Shown piece by piece: positions 51,730-63,429 of a DNA stretch of 64,000 nt (position 1 is the first letter of the stretch; each line of letters begins with the position of its first letter). A program made the position numbers and the translations under genes. The notes beneath the pieces were generated by a model. It was not told the DNA's origin, did not search any database, and saw only the letters and a list, made by a program, of their open reading frames with translations. Location: NCBI RefSeq assembly GCF_040802235.1, contig NC_133169.1, forward strand, positions 42,477,034-42,541,033. Reading direction: 5' to 3'. The DNA comes from Manis javanica (Eukaryota > Chordata > Mammalia > Pholidota > Manidae).

Positions 51730-53420
51730 GTGCCATTTCAGCTTCTCAGAAAAGTTGAAGGGAATTGCAGAAAATCCCAATACTCTTTAGCCCCATCCAG
51801 GCATAGACCACCCCTTTACCAGCATCTTCCCACCAGAGTGGCACATTTGTTACTCGATAAATCTATGTCAAAAAAACATAATCCTGCAAAAAAATTATTT
51901 TACATTGTGGATCACTGTTGCTGCATATGCATCATCGTAGCATCATATGAAGTAATTTCAGTGCCTGTAAACTGTGCCTATTCAGCCCTATGCCCTCACA
52001 GCCTATGGCAACCCCTGCATGTGTTTCACTGTCTCTACCATCCTGCTTTTCCTAGAATCTCTTGGAGTTGAAACAATAGAAGTTTTATCCTTTACACATT
52101 GGCTGCTTTCACTTACTAATATGTCCCTAAGGCCCTTCATTGTATCTCAAGGCCTTCTATCTCATTTTTTTCAACCAGTAGTAATATTCTGATGTCTGGA
52201 TGTACATCAATGTATTAACTATTTACTTACGAAAGGCACCTTGGCTGATTCCCTTTGACAACGATGAATAAAGCTCCTATAATTACCAGTGGGCAGATTT
52301 TTTGTTGATGTTTTCAGCTCCAAAGCACAGTTGTCATATCATATGGTAACAGTGTGTTCAATTTTGTGAGAAACCGTCGAACTGCCTTCCAAGGTGGCTG
52401 TGCCATCCTGTGTTTCTGCTCCAGTGAGTGAGCCCCACACCCTTGCCGGTGCTGGGCACTGCTAGTGTTCTGGGTTCATCTCTCCCACCAGGTGCATGGT
52501 GGTATCTCAGTGCTTCCACTTGCATTTTCCCAATGACATACGATGTGCAGCATCTTTTCATTTGCTTATTTATCAACTGTATGTTCTCTATGCTATAGTG
52601 TGCTAGGTCTTTGGACTCTTTTATACTAGGTTATTTTTTTCTTCAAATTTAAGTAGTTCTTGTATTTTTGGAGGACAGGCCTTTGTGAGCTAAGTCTTTA
52701 CAACATATTTTCTCCCAGTTCATGGACTGCCTTTTCATTACCATGACACTGTCTTTTGGGGGAGTAGAAATTTCAAATTTTAATGAAGTTCTACTTACAT
52801 ACTTTGTGCCTTTAGTGTCATTAGATCATTTATTTCTCAATGTTGAAGAAGCACTTTTTCCTCTTTTATGGATTTTGCATTTGTATCCTGTTAAGCACTT
52901 TGTGTTATCATGTTTTTATAATTCTGTGTGCTTTATTCTAAAGGTTTCATAATTTTATGGTTTCTTTTTAGACTTAATTTGTTTATGAAATCTGAGTGCT
53001 AGGTAACAATTCCATTTTTCCATGTGGATGTCCATATGTTCTAATGACAATTTTCAGAAGACTAACCAGTGTCCGTTGATTTATATATATATGTTTTACA
53101 AAAAACAAATGGCCACACATTCATGAGTCTATTTCTGAACTCTTGTGCATCGACATGTTTGTCTATACCTCCCTGAACACCAGAGAGTCTTAAGTACTTT
53201 ACCCTCAGCAAAAGTCTTGAAAATGGATAGAATGATGCGACTAAGTACATTCTTTTTCAAAGTCACTTTGTCTATTATATTTTAGTTGCCCAGCTCACAT
53301 AAGATTTACATTCACTTTGTGAAGATGTACATAGGTCAACAGGGATTTGACTAGAATTTTAATAAAGGAATGGATCAATAGGGTAAGAAATTTTATCTTT
53401 ATTGCTTCTTGTAGTCCAGA
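51730..53420 (-). mobile_element. Ancient L1 fragment, antisense
   Basis: Begins with an old L1 3' end ('cttctcagaaaagttgaagg', 'gtggcacatttgttactcg') and runs backward through ORF2: 'ttgtatctcaaggccttcta', 'gccaggtgcatggtgg'-like part near 52490, 'cccagttcatggactgcctt', 'tgtggatgtccatatgttct'. No frame survives. Confidence 0.7.
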
Positions 53421-53469
53421 AACATGGCATGCCTTTCCATTTAATAAGTTTTATGATATCTTCCAACAA

Positions 53470-53744
53470 CATTTTGTATATGGAAGCAACTTATGATTGA
53501 GGTTTTGTGTCCCTTTATCCCCCTATTACCCCACCCAACCACTCCAACCCTTCACCCATTGTAATCAGTAGTCACTTCTCTGTCTCTGAGTGTACTGCGG
53601 TTTTGTTCATTTTGTTTTGCTTTGTTTTTGGATTCCAGAAACAACTGAAATCATATGGTTCTTGTCTTTTCCTGCATGACTTATTTCACTTACCATAATA
53701 CCCTCCAGGTCCATCCATGTTGTTGCAAATGGCTGATGACCTAA
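53470..53744 (-). mobile_element. L1 3' end, antisense
   Basis: Reversed L1 3' UTR and ORF2 end: 'cattgtaatcagtagtcact', 'gatttcagttgtttctggaa' on the minus strand, 'ccaggtccatccatgttgtt' on the plus strand. It stops at the junction with sense L1 sequence. Confidence 0.8.
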
Positions 53745-54299
53745 ACAGAAATATTTCAAAGAAGAAATACAGATGGCGATCAGGCACATGAAAAGATCCT
53801 CTGTAGCTAATCATTAGAGATGATCAAAAGTACAATGAGCTATCACCTCACAACAGTTAGAAAGGCCACTACCCAAAAGACAAGAAATAATGTTAAGGAT
53901 GTGGAGAAGAGGTAACCCTCCTACACTGCTGGAAGGAATGTAAATCGGTGTAACCACTTTGGAACACAGAATGGAGTTTCCTTAAAAAGCTTAAAATATA
54001 CATACCATATAACTCAGCAACTGCTCTTTTAGGAATATAACCAAAGAAAACAAAACCCTTGATTCAAAAATATATATGAAATCCTGTATTTATTTTAGCA
54101 TTATTAAAATAGCCTAAGTTTCTATCTATAAATGAATGGATACAAAAATATGTAGTACACACACACACACACACACACACAATGGAATATTACTCAGCCA
54201 TAAGCAATAATGAAATCCTGTCAATGCAACACTATGAATACATCTAGTGGACATTACACCAAGTGAAAGAAGTCAAATGGAGACTACTGATGTGACTTT
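53745..54299 (+). mobile_element. L1 ORF2 C-terminal fragment, sense
   Basis: 'cctaaacagaaatatttcaa', 'gagctatcacctcacaacag', 'ctcctacactgctggaagga' and 'tggaatattactcagccata' are sense L1 ORF2 end. It is interrupted by a (CA)n run at 54157-54181 and lacks the 3' UTR. Confidence 0.8.
54157..54181. repeat. (AC)12 microsatellite
   Basis: 25 bp of perfect AC repeats inside an L1 fragment. Confidence 0.97.
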
Positions 54300-55215
54300 G
54301 AGTCACATTCTAAATTAACAATTTTTTGTATTTCTTCCTCCACACTATTTATAAGATGATGTAATCTATATCTCTTGGGTATCCCTTGACTAATTTTGTG
54401 TACAGTTTATTTTACTACTGTTTCCTTAACTTCAAACTTGCTTTGGAAACAATTGGTCTACTGTCTTTACTGCAGGTTTTGGTTTCCTGATGAAAAATAT
54501 TTGGACTTAAAAACATTTCTATCTAAAGGAATCCCTCTATCATATTTTGTAAGTCAGATTTAGTGGTGCTGAATTTTTTCCATTTTCCTTTATCTGGGGA
54601 ACTTATAATCCATCCTTCAGTTTTGAATGATAACCTTGCTGGGCAGAGAATTACTGGTTGTAGTTTCTTTCCATTCAGTACCTTCAGTATTTCATGCCAC
54701 TCACTTCTGGCCTGTACAGTTTCTGCTGAAAACACAGCTGATACATTTAAGGAGTTTTCGTATAGGTAACTGTGTGCCTCTCTCTTGTTGCTTTTAAGAT
54801 TCTCTCTTTATCTTTAATCTTTGCCATCTTAATTATTATATGTCTTGGTGTTGTCTTCCTGTGATTCATTTTGTTAGGAATTCTCTGTACTTTGGGAACC
54901 TAGATGTCTTTTTCTTTCCATAGATTGTGAAATTTTCCACCTATATTTCTTCAAAGAGACTTTCTGAACTTTTATCACTCTCTTCTTCTGGGATGCCTAC
55001 TATGGAAATATTGCTGTGTTTTTAGCTGTCACACACCTCTATTAGCATTTTCTGGCCTTAAGAAATTCCTTTTCCCAGCGCAAAGTGGACTCATGTTTAT
55101 GGAGCAGATATCCAAGGCCAGGTGAGCTGGGTTCCTGCATGTTGATCTCCTCCCCACTCCATTCCTCTCCCTCCTGCACGTGGGCAGGAAAGGGGGCAGG
55201 GCGTGGGTCTCAATC
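54300..55215 (-). mobile_element. L1 ORF1 / 5' UTR fragment, antisense
   Basis: Reversed ORF1 (minus frame 54735-54523 includes AETVQARSEWHEILKVLNG-type sequence ahead of the ORF1 end), then the upstream part to a 5'-UTR-like patch at 55040-55215. It abuts the A-tail end of the PAWR retrocopy. Confidence 0.75.
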
Positions 55216-55221
55216 AATCAT

Positions 55222-57745
55222 TTTTTTTTAACTCTGAATATGCTTTATTATGCCACAAATTCCCAGGAAACATAAGAAATGTTCTCTAAACGGGACTAAA
55301 AATTTCACAAATACTAGCAGTTTATTGACAACACCCAAGGTTTCTAAGGTAGTGTACATATTAAAGTTATCTTTTTAAAAAAATCTTAATGTTTCTGATC
55401 AATATTAAAGGGAACTTGTAACAGATACTACTTTACTTTTCAGTGTCAGTGTAAAAACCTACATGTAACATGAAAATATGTGTTAAGGACGGAACGGCTG
55501 CTTGTGAACCGCTCTGCCTCAGTTGTCAGGCTCTTGTGTTTGAACTGGGTACCGTTATGTAAAAGATCACTGTTGGAAATTTTCCCAATAAACTGAACAA
55601 AAGGAAAATTTTTTTTAACCAATCAGTCCTTAAAAGTATTAATAACTGGTGTAATTTTTAAAGGGAAAATGAAATATTCCTTTAATTATATTTGCATTAA
55701 ATAGAAAATCCAAATCTTTTACTGAAAAATAAATACGTTAATATATTTTACGGGTGAATACTAACAGCATTTTCGCAACGTCCAAAGTATGGAAGGGCAA
55801 CTGGGCAATACTAGCATTTCCTAGATGAGGGTAGCCAAAGGGGGATGAGTATCTTGAAAATAAAGCTGGGGCCTGAACCTGGTGCAACATGTGGCACGTG
55901 GGCAGCAGATCACTGCTCCCATGCCAGGGAATATTCTCCAAAAAGGAGGCTTGAAGGCAGCAATTCTGCGGCTCTCTCATTTGGTAATCTAATAGGGAAC
56001 TTTCTGATACATATACATGGACATATGAAAATTCCTCCAGAGACCAAGTTAATTATTAAATAAACTAAGAGGGAAAAAATGCCAGTGGTTAAATGATGTT
56101 AATTGCAGAGTCTCCAATGGAAGCCACAGGAGGAAAGAGGTAAGGGCCGCTGGTTCCAAACCCCGATTACGGTCAGAGTCACCAGGTGGCAGGCTTCAGG
56201 AATTCTGTCCAGGGTCTCAGCCTAAGCCTATCTCTAAACTACAGCCAGGGAATTCTTCTCAAGCAGCACAAGTGATTCGGATGATCAGCCACAGCTGAAA
56301 CTTTGAAGTGGAAGGTGGGGGAGCCAAGCTAGGTCACTACAGAGATTTAGAATCCAACATCTGATATTTTTCAATTATTCCACATTTTTTCTAATTGTCT
56401 CATCTTCCCTATTTTTCTAATAGTGAATAATGAAGGGGCTTGCCAAGTGAAGAAAAGAGTCAATAGGGCACCCCAAATGGATTTTACCACGTAAGACCAC
56501 TCATGTACATTAAGAAAAACTATCGTATACTATTTGAGATTCAATCATAAGGCAGACATATCTTACTGTTAATGTATTTGAAAGACAGGGGTCCCCTTAT
56601 TCAATACGATGATGTCATTGAGACAACTCTAAACATTAATGATATTTAATAGAAAAGAAAATCTGTGTAATTCTTCAAAATAAATGTTTTTATATATCCA
56701 ATGTTAAGAAGACAATCCCCTAAATGTGAGGTAGGGGAATGATTCTCTCACATGAGAACAACAGTGGCACAGTGTTCCTCTCCCAGTTAGAAATTAAGCA
56801 AAGTGTTTCAGTACTATTTCTGTCTATGTACTGTTTGGTTAATATAAGTATAAATGTTTTAAGTGTGGATAAATATGTTGGTTTTTATTTTAATGCATAT
56901 GATAATTAAAAGAATGGGTTTTTTTCTTATACATTGAAATTGGACAGATTCTCCAGCTTGTGAATATAGAACTTTTTAAATACCCATGCTCACTTATAAA
57001 CTTTGTAATAACAGAAAAGGTAGTACCTCTATAAGAAATGTTATATTCAAATTATAACTGTATGCTTTTCAGAAGTTACAGTGATTTATTTTTTTAAATA
57101 TTCAAATACAAAATACCACATTTTAATTTACTATAGCATAATTCAAGTATTATCTTAAATTTTATATTCAGCCAACTACTAGTACATGATATTAAGAAAA
57201 TTTTTATAATAGCTTTCCTTTTTAAAGATCACTGTTACACAAAATAGTGTGATTCTCTATTACCCTAAATTGCTTATAATTTGAAAGAACAAATGACAGT
57301 AGACAGAGACCTTTATGATTATGTCAGCAACACATAAAAGGTTGCTCACAGCAGCACTAAGGCATTTGCAGATAACTCCCCACAAGTATTTGAATTTATG
57401 TAAACAAAGACTATGTATATTCCTTATGGAAGAAAATACATTAAATTAGATAAAATATGTTCATATGGTTGTGAAAACCATATATTATCTGAATACCACA
57501 CAAAACCAAAAGACGGATAATCTATTATTTTAATAACTGAAAGATGTTATTTATTTGTGAAATAGGTTGATGACTTTTCTAAACTAATAATGAAATAGAA
57601 ATATTTTGAAAATAAATATCCACTATTTTCTAGAAATAAATATACTTACTTAATGTATGGCAGCATAGGAATTTTGTCCTACCACTAACCATAACATTCA
57701 ATCACTAGTTTTAAAATATTTTTTCCACATTGAGCCTTGTTTCTT
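55222..57745 (-). pseudogene. 3'-UTR-derived part of the PAWR retrocopy
   Basis: 2.5 kb after the stop with mRNA-tail features on the minus strand: AT-rich, no ORF, several AATAAA-like words and a final AATAAAGCATATTCAGAG followed by nine A. The part next to the stop (57745-57600) resembles the PAWR 3' UTR as I recall it. I cannot exclude that 55222-56300 is the tail of a different retrocopy. Confidence 0.5.
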
Positions 57746-58236
57746 CTACCTTGTTAGCTGCCCAACAAGTTTCACAAGAATTTTATTCTCCTGCTTCAGT
57801 TGTTCATTTTCATCTTCGATGTCATCTAGGTCTCTATTTAACAAATCAATTTCTTTTTTGAGTTTTCCGATCATTTTCTCTTCATCTTGCATTAGTCCCA
57901 CAAGTCTTCAATTTTCTTGCCTTTCTCTTACTACTTCCTTTCAAGATCTTCAATGTTCTTGCCCAATGTGCTACTTGAGATCAAACCACCTGAGGCGCTG
58001 GCACCCCTGCTGTACCTGCTGCACCCACTTCTCTCTGTTCGGGGAGACCTACGGGTCTTCCCGAGAGGCCGTGGCTGCGCTTTTGCACCTGCCTGAAACC
58101 GCTGCAGCCGCTCCTGTAACGGACCGGAGCTGCCCGGGTCTGACAGCTCCCGGCTTCCCTCCGCAGCGCGACCTGCTGTGGAGTCGCCGCCCCCGTCTCC
58201 GTTCTCTCCGCCCTGCTCCGGCCCCGTCATGTTCAC
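57746..58236 (-). pseudogene. PAWRP: PAWR-like coding relic (best-matching part)
   Basis: From an open minus frame starting near 58236 to the natural stop. 58236-57931 is open for 101 codons, then the frame moves by one base and continues through the leucine-zipper region with one TGA. The heptad-type pattern of the zipper (L, I, L, L, L, L spacing around 57890-57760) is preserved. Confidence 0.8.
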
Positions 58237-58463
58237 CCGGGCATCGGCCGCGGGGCCGCCGAACGCGCCGGTGGGGCACCGCCCCTCCCGCAGCTCCCCC
58301 GCCCCGCCCCTGCGGGCGCCGCGCCCCGCCCCTCCCGCTCCTCCCGTCCCCGCGCCCCGCCCGCCCTTCCAGGCGCCCCACCCCGCCTCCCCGCCGCGCC
58401 ATCCCCGGCTCCCCGCCCTCCCCGCCGCGCCTCGCCATCCCGCTCTCCCTCGGCGCCCTCGGC
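58040..58463. promoter_or_regulatory. CpG island
   Basis: Very GC-rich. I count 33 CpG dinucleotides in 58261-58463 alone, against almost none in most of the window. It overlaps the 5' half of the PAWR retrocopy and ends 400 bp before the receptor start at 58860. The minus strand is G-rich with many short G-runs. Promoter activity is inference. Confidence 0.7.
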
Positions 58464-58859
58464 ATTTTCCTACTTTCCTTCCTTAGTTTTTCTTTCTCTT
58501 TTATTCTCCTTTGTGTCTTTCCTTCTATCCTTTATCCAGCACTTTTTCTCCCTGTCATTCCTTCTTGACTGATGGATTGTCTCCTATATTAATCTATCTG
58601 TGCTGGATCCCAGACATAAAAGCATAAGTAGAACCAGGACGTTATCTTTGGGAATCTCACAGTCCAGTGAGAACCCACTGCCCCTTTCTCCAGTACCTCA
58701 CTGCATCCTCGCCTCACCACCTCAGCTAAGAAACTCAGGTCAGGGTCCCGGCTGCAGCTCCGGTCACAGCCCAGGGCTTAAGCCCCAGCTCCTGAAGGTG
58801 CTTTTTACTTGCTGGTTTCTGACTCTGCCCTTCTCCCAGCAGCTTTGCCCACCTGCTTC
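58464..58859 (+). other. Region between CpG island and receptor 3
   Basis: Starts with a T/C-rich tract (58464-58570). A splice-acceptor-like tract 'ctctgcccttctcccagcag' lies at 58823-58842, just before the receptor ATG, a layout common for receptor genes with an untranslated first exon. Confidence 0.4.
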
Positions 58860-59801
58860 ATGAGGAGGGGCAACCTGACCTGGGGGAGTGAGTTTGTCCT
58901 TCTGGGGCTCTCCAGTGATGGGCAGACCCAGGCTGGACTCTTTATTCTGTTTGGGGCTACCTACCTGCTGACCCTGCTGGGCAACAGGCTCATCCTCCTC
59001 CTGATTGGGCTGGACGCTCAACTGCACCTGCCCATGTACTTCTTCCTCTGCAACCTCTCAGTGGTAGACATCTGCTCCATCTCAAGCGGGGTCCCCCAGA
59101 TGCTGGTGCACTTCTTCCTGGAGAAGAAGACCATTTCCTTCACCTGATGTGGGGCCCAGCTCTTCTTCTCACTGGCCCTGGGAGGGACCGAGTTCCTGCT
59201 TCTGGCCGCCATGGCCTATGACTGCTATGTGGCTGTCTGTTACCCCCTGAGCTACATGGCCATGATGGGCCCAAGGCGCTGTGCAGGGCTGGCAGCTGTC
59301 TCCTGGCATGTGGGTCTGGCTAATTCTGCAGTGGAGACAGCAGTCACCATGCACCTGCCCACTTGTGGGCACCACGTGCTGAACCATGTGGCCTGTGAGA
59401 CTCTGGCACTCATTAGGTTGGCCTGCGTGGACATAACCATCAATCAGGTGGTCATAGTGGCCTCTAGTGTGGTGGTGCTTCTGGTGCCCTGCTGTCTGGT
59501 CTCACTGTCCTATGCCCAAATTGTGGCTGCCATCCTACGGATTTGCTCCATGGGGGGATGCCGCAAAGCCTTCAGGACCCGTGCCTCCCACCTCACTGTG
59601 GTCTCCATGTCTTATGGGATGGCCCTGGTGACCTACATGCAGCCTCACTCCACAGCCTCAGCAGAGCAGAGCAAGGTGGTGGTGGTCTTTTATGCTGTTG
59701 TGACCCCCATGCTGAATCCATTCATCTACAGCCTGAGGAACAAAGAGATAAAGGCTTCTTTGGGCCAAGTTCTGATGAAAAGCTTTGAATCAAAATTTTA
59801 G
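58860..59801 (+). pseudogene. Olfactory receptor pseudogene 3 (class II, OR2/OR13-like), single TGA
   Basis: ATG 58860, natural stop at 59799-59801: 313 codons, the usual receptor length, no frameshift. Landmarks are [15 protein letters not shown] (N-glycosylation NLT), GNRLILL (TM1), [18 protein letters not shown] (TM2), MAYDCYVAVCYPLSYM (TM3; DRY is DCY), ACVDITINQVVIVASS (TM5), RKAFRTRASHLTVVS (TM6) and PMLNPFIYSLRNKEIKASLG (TM7). The only break is TGA at 59145-59147 (codon 96, between SFT and CGAQ, where Gly is usual). The Arg to Cys change in DRY would also harm G-protein coupling. It does not resemble the other two receptors closely. Subfamily is by look only. Confidence 0.92.
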
Positions 59802-60964
59802 TATATGACTTTGTCATAAGAGGGCCTCACTCTGAACACAGTGACCATTGGAGTTTCCCTCTGCCATGATGTGTGCATGTCCATGTACGTGTGTGTGAAC
59901 ATGTGTGGGCATGTGTATGTGCATAAGGGAACAGCAAGAAGACCACAATCTGGACCACTATCATTTGAGGTGGAGAAGTGGGATTTTATCTCTAGACTCT
60001 ATTTTGGTCCCTGACTTATTCTAAAAAATATTAATTACAACTTAGAAATACACAACACCCTTCGAAAACTAAATGGAAAACAAAGATATAGCAGCACATA
60101 TGAATTTGAAAGGAAGATTAAATCAGAATTTAGGGCAGTGCACAAAACTTATGCCACAAAAGTCTATTTCCTTGCTAAAATCTACAACTATATGTCTAAG
60201 CTTTTCTGTGATCAGTGAGAAAAGGCAGAGGGCTCATGGGTGTAGGGGGTGGGGGAACTCTAATTTAAAAAACCCAGTGTGCCCACTGGGATCAAACAGG
60301 CCTTAGGTCAAAGATTCAAAGGTCATACAAGTGACTCATACATGGTCAGCCCAGCTCAGTAGGGTGGGGAATTCCCACAAGGACTTGGAGCAAAAATCAT
60401 GCTAATGATCCTCCCACCCCTGATGGGCAGACTGGACTGTGCCACGTGGATGTCACTCTGCATGTTTCTCTCTCAGACTTGCAGTGGTTGCAAACAGCTT
60501 CCCAAAAGTCATATAGGACCTCGAACATGTATCCTTCTACACAATCAACTCTAAGGATATATATTCTTTTGAAAAAATAAAGAGATGTATTCGGAACTCA
60601 TATTTTACTAGACTATCATGCCACGCACCACCTGAGGTGAACCCATCAGTCAGCAAGGGAAGAGTCAGTTTTCCACTACTGTTAATTTCACTCTACTGTT
60701 TAACACACAATTAATGACTGAGCTCTAAACATCCTAAACCACAAGTAAAGCAGTGAAAATTTTATCCAGAAAAGGTTTAAAACAAGACTTAATATCAAAA
60801 TAAAGCATCTCTTACCCAATATTACACATCTCTGGTTTGTCTTACACATGAAAAACAACAAAAGAAAAACCCATAAATTGAGAACAATTCAGACTTCTAA
60901 CCAACCTGCTGAGAAAATGCCAAAAGGTTGAGGAGGAAATGGAGTGACTTTTTCAATTCCTAGC
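59802..60964. other. Unassigned stretch with TG-rich patch
   Basis: 59868-59925 is an imperfect TG/CATG-rich run. The rest shows no gene. A 77-codon ORF at 60073-60306 has no motif. Confidence 0.5.
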
Positions 60965-61790
60965 AGAACTTCTTTTTTAATTGAAGTAAAAATTGACATA
61001 GTACATGATTCATGATTTTAACTATTTCAAAGTGTACAATTCAGTGGCATTCAGGACATTTGCAATGTTGTACAACCTCGTGCCTATCTAAAACATTTTC
61101 ATCATGCCGAAAGGGCACCTAACCCCCTCTAAGCAGTTATTCCTCATTCCTCCCAGGCCCTGACAACTACTAATCTGCTTTCTGTCTCTACAAATCTGGA
61201 CACTTCATATTAATGGAATCATATTATATGTGACCATTTGGGTCTGGCTTCTTTCACTTAGCACAGTGGTTTTGAGTTCTACCCATATTGTAGCATGTAG
61301 CAGTTATTCATTCCTTTTTTATGACTGAATAATACTCCACTGTACATAAATAACCACATCTTGTTTATCCATTCATCACATGGTGGACATCTGGGTCATT
61401 TCTACCATTTTAGCAGTGCTACTATGAACATTCATTTAGACATTTTTGTTTGAACACTTGTTTTCAGTTCTTTTGGATTCAATTCCTGGAGTGAAATTGC
61501 TGGATCATATGACAATTCTATGTTTACTTTAGAGAAATGACATGCCAAACTGCTCTCAACCACAACCAAACGATTGCACATCCCCACCAGCAATGAAGGA
61601 GGGATACAATCTCCCCACATCCTTTCAACACTTACATTCTGTTTCTTTGCTTATAACTATCCCAGTGAGTATGACATGATAGCCCACTCTATCTTTAACT
61701 TGCATGTCCCTGATGACTAATGATATTGAACACCTTATCACATGCTTTTGGCCATTTGTCTATCTTCTTTGGAGAAATATCCAGCAAAAC
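60965..61790 (-). mobile_element. Older L1 fragment, antisense
   Basis: Reversed L1 3' end and ORF2 end: 'ttgacatagtacatgattca', 'gtgtacaattcagtggcatt', 'gtacaacctcgtgcctatct', then 'tgctggatcatatgacaatt' and 'ccatttgtctatcttctttg'. Strongly diverged. Confidence 0.85.
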
Positions 61791-63064
61791 TTATTTTCAT
61801 TTTTTATTTAAGACCCTCCTTCACTCCCTTCCCTTGAGCATCACCTTCTTTCACTCCCTCAACCTCTTCCCATGTCCTTCTTCCCATCCCACCAGAGCAA
61901 CTGCCCTCCCTGCTCCTTCCCCCACTCCCATCTGAGCTGCCCAGCTCCATCCCCCAAATTTTTGACTCTCATTTTTAGACCCTTCTCTAACTATGAATTT
62001 CTCTCCCTAGATCAACAGATTACCTTTCCCTTTCTCTATTTCCTCTCAAAGACCTTTCCCCCAACCAAAGCCTCCATGTTTAGGCATACGCCTGTCCTTT
62101 GCCCAGGCTCTACATTTTGTACACCAAAGAAATCTCAAGAGTTCTTCCTCCTTGCTTGTGAGGAAGAACAAACTGTAACCACTTATAATTTAATATATTT
62201 TCCTTTATCCTCATCACATTTTAATGGAACATCTAGCTTTAAGCAGTGTGACATCCTAGTATACCTTCTAACATAGCCTGGCTACAAAACGATCACCAAA
62301 AATGGGTAATCTTTGTGTATGAATTGCCTTTTTTATATATAAAGCCAGTTAAAAATTGAGGTGTCAACCAAAAACAATGACGTTGGTTATATACTGGTTG
62401 AGCTATAATCCTTCATTAAATTCCAATATAGTAGGGATAATAATCTATTAAGACATATTCTAATCATAATAATTAAAACATATTTTGTATATAAAATAAT
62501 ACTTGTATTCTATTGTCCACAGCATGAGTGCATACATTTAGTATATCCAAAGAAGACATCAATTCATTAAGTTACAGGTTAGGAAAAGGGAGAATGGGTA
62601 CAAAATATTGTTTTTGTTTGAATTTTATAATTTAGAAATTTTGTTTTAGTCCTTGTCTCTTTAAAGAGAGATTCAGTGTATTTAAAGGACACTTAATAAT
62701 CAGTAGAGAACAACTGTTTGGTCCTCAGGAGACCCTTCTGAGTGGAGCCATTCTTGAGATGTTACTAAGAAGGAGACTCCGAAAACACCAACAAGAAGGT
62801 TCTAGACTGAGCTCCTAGGTTAGAGAAAGAAGTTTAAAGAAACCACTCCTCAATAAGATGTTCATTCAGCCCACCAACTCTATATGCCAATCTCTGTTAG
62901 AAATAAGAAACAGATAAAATAAAACAAGAAAACACCCTCTCTCCTTTCAAGCACTTAGCTTGTCAGAATTTAGAAAAGGTAAGTGAAGCAGCCAGGCTTA
63001 GTGGATGGATTTTTCCACTTCTACCTCGCAGCTGCATAGAGTTGAGAGTCCAGGTGTGCGGGCT
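61791..63064. other. Unassigned stretch
   Basis: A pyrimidine-rich segment (61810-62130) then AT-rich sequence. The 134-codon ORF at 61872-62276 is rich in Pro, Ser and Phe from the C/T-rich tract, has no known motif and is treated as chance. Confidence 0.5.
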
Positions 63065-63140
63065 CCATGCTCTCACTGAACTGTGGGGTAGATATTTCCC
63101 TTTTACAGATAAAATGGAAAGAGGTCAGGTGACTTGATGA
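63065..63140 (-). repeat. MIR relic, antisense
   Basis: 'cccttttacagataaaatgg' followed by 'gaggtcaggtgacttgatg' is a reversed MIR core. Confidence 0.7.
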
Positions 63141-63429
63141 ACTAGACTTCCAGTCCACTCACCTGTGTGGACTACTTTTTAGCCTGATTCCCTGCATTAC
63201 TTTGTGGCAGTTCAAAGCCTCCAAGTAGCACTTCCAGGAGCAGCATCCCAAACACTATGCACTTCCTGGCATCTCCCTCCCCTCATAAATCAAACCTGTC
63301 CCGCTGGTCATCCCAAGGGAATGCTGCTCCTCACTCGCCGCTCTGCCAGCCTCCTCACGCTCCGGGTGATGACACAATGTGCTGCAGCAGGAAGGGCACG
63401 GGAGCTCCTTCTCCAGCTCAGCTCCTCCG

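Larger units (their letters stand above)
55222..58463 (-). pseudogene. PAWRP: PAWR (Par-4) processed pseudogene / retrocopy
   Basis: Minus-strand, intron-less copy of the pro-apoptotic leucine-zipper protein PAWR. The C-terminal coiled coil is nearly intact: LMQDEEKMIGKLKKEIDLL, NRDLDDIEDENEQLKQENK and KLVGQLTR, followed by the stop TAG at 57748-57746. Upstream, RTERSGCSRYSRGASASG and ISSSTLGKNIEDLE match the PAWR segment before the zipper, and the SDPGSSGPLQE stretch fits further upstream. Disabling lesions are a 1-bp loss near 57934-57941, which puts TAG TAA in frame, and TGA at 57910-57908. The 3' side ends with AATAAA (about 55245) and an A-run (55231-55222), the mark of retrotransposition. 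The 5' half (58040-58463) is so GC-rich that the N-terminal part is only weakly recognisable. PAWR is named from memory of the protein; the zipper match is strong, the N-terminal match weak. Confidence 0.85.

Noticed and set aside
58049-58465. 138-codon minus-strand Gly/Arg-rich ORF
   Set aside because: A different frame of the same GC-rich part of the PAWR retrocopy; no family resemblance.
57819-58568. 249-codon plus-strand ORF
   Set aside because: It is the antisense of the PAWR retrocopy and the CpG island; the protein is Pro/Arg/Ser low complexity caused by C-rich sequence.
61872-62276. 134-codon plus ORF
   Set aside because: Low-complexity Pro/Ser/Phe product of a pyrimidine-rich tract; no motif.
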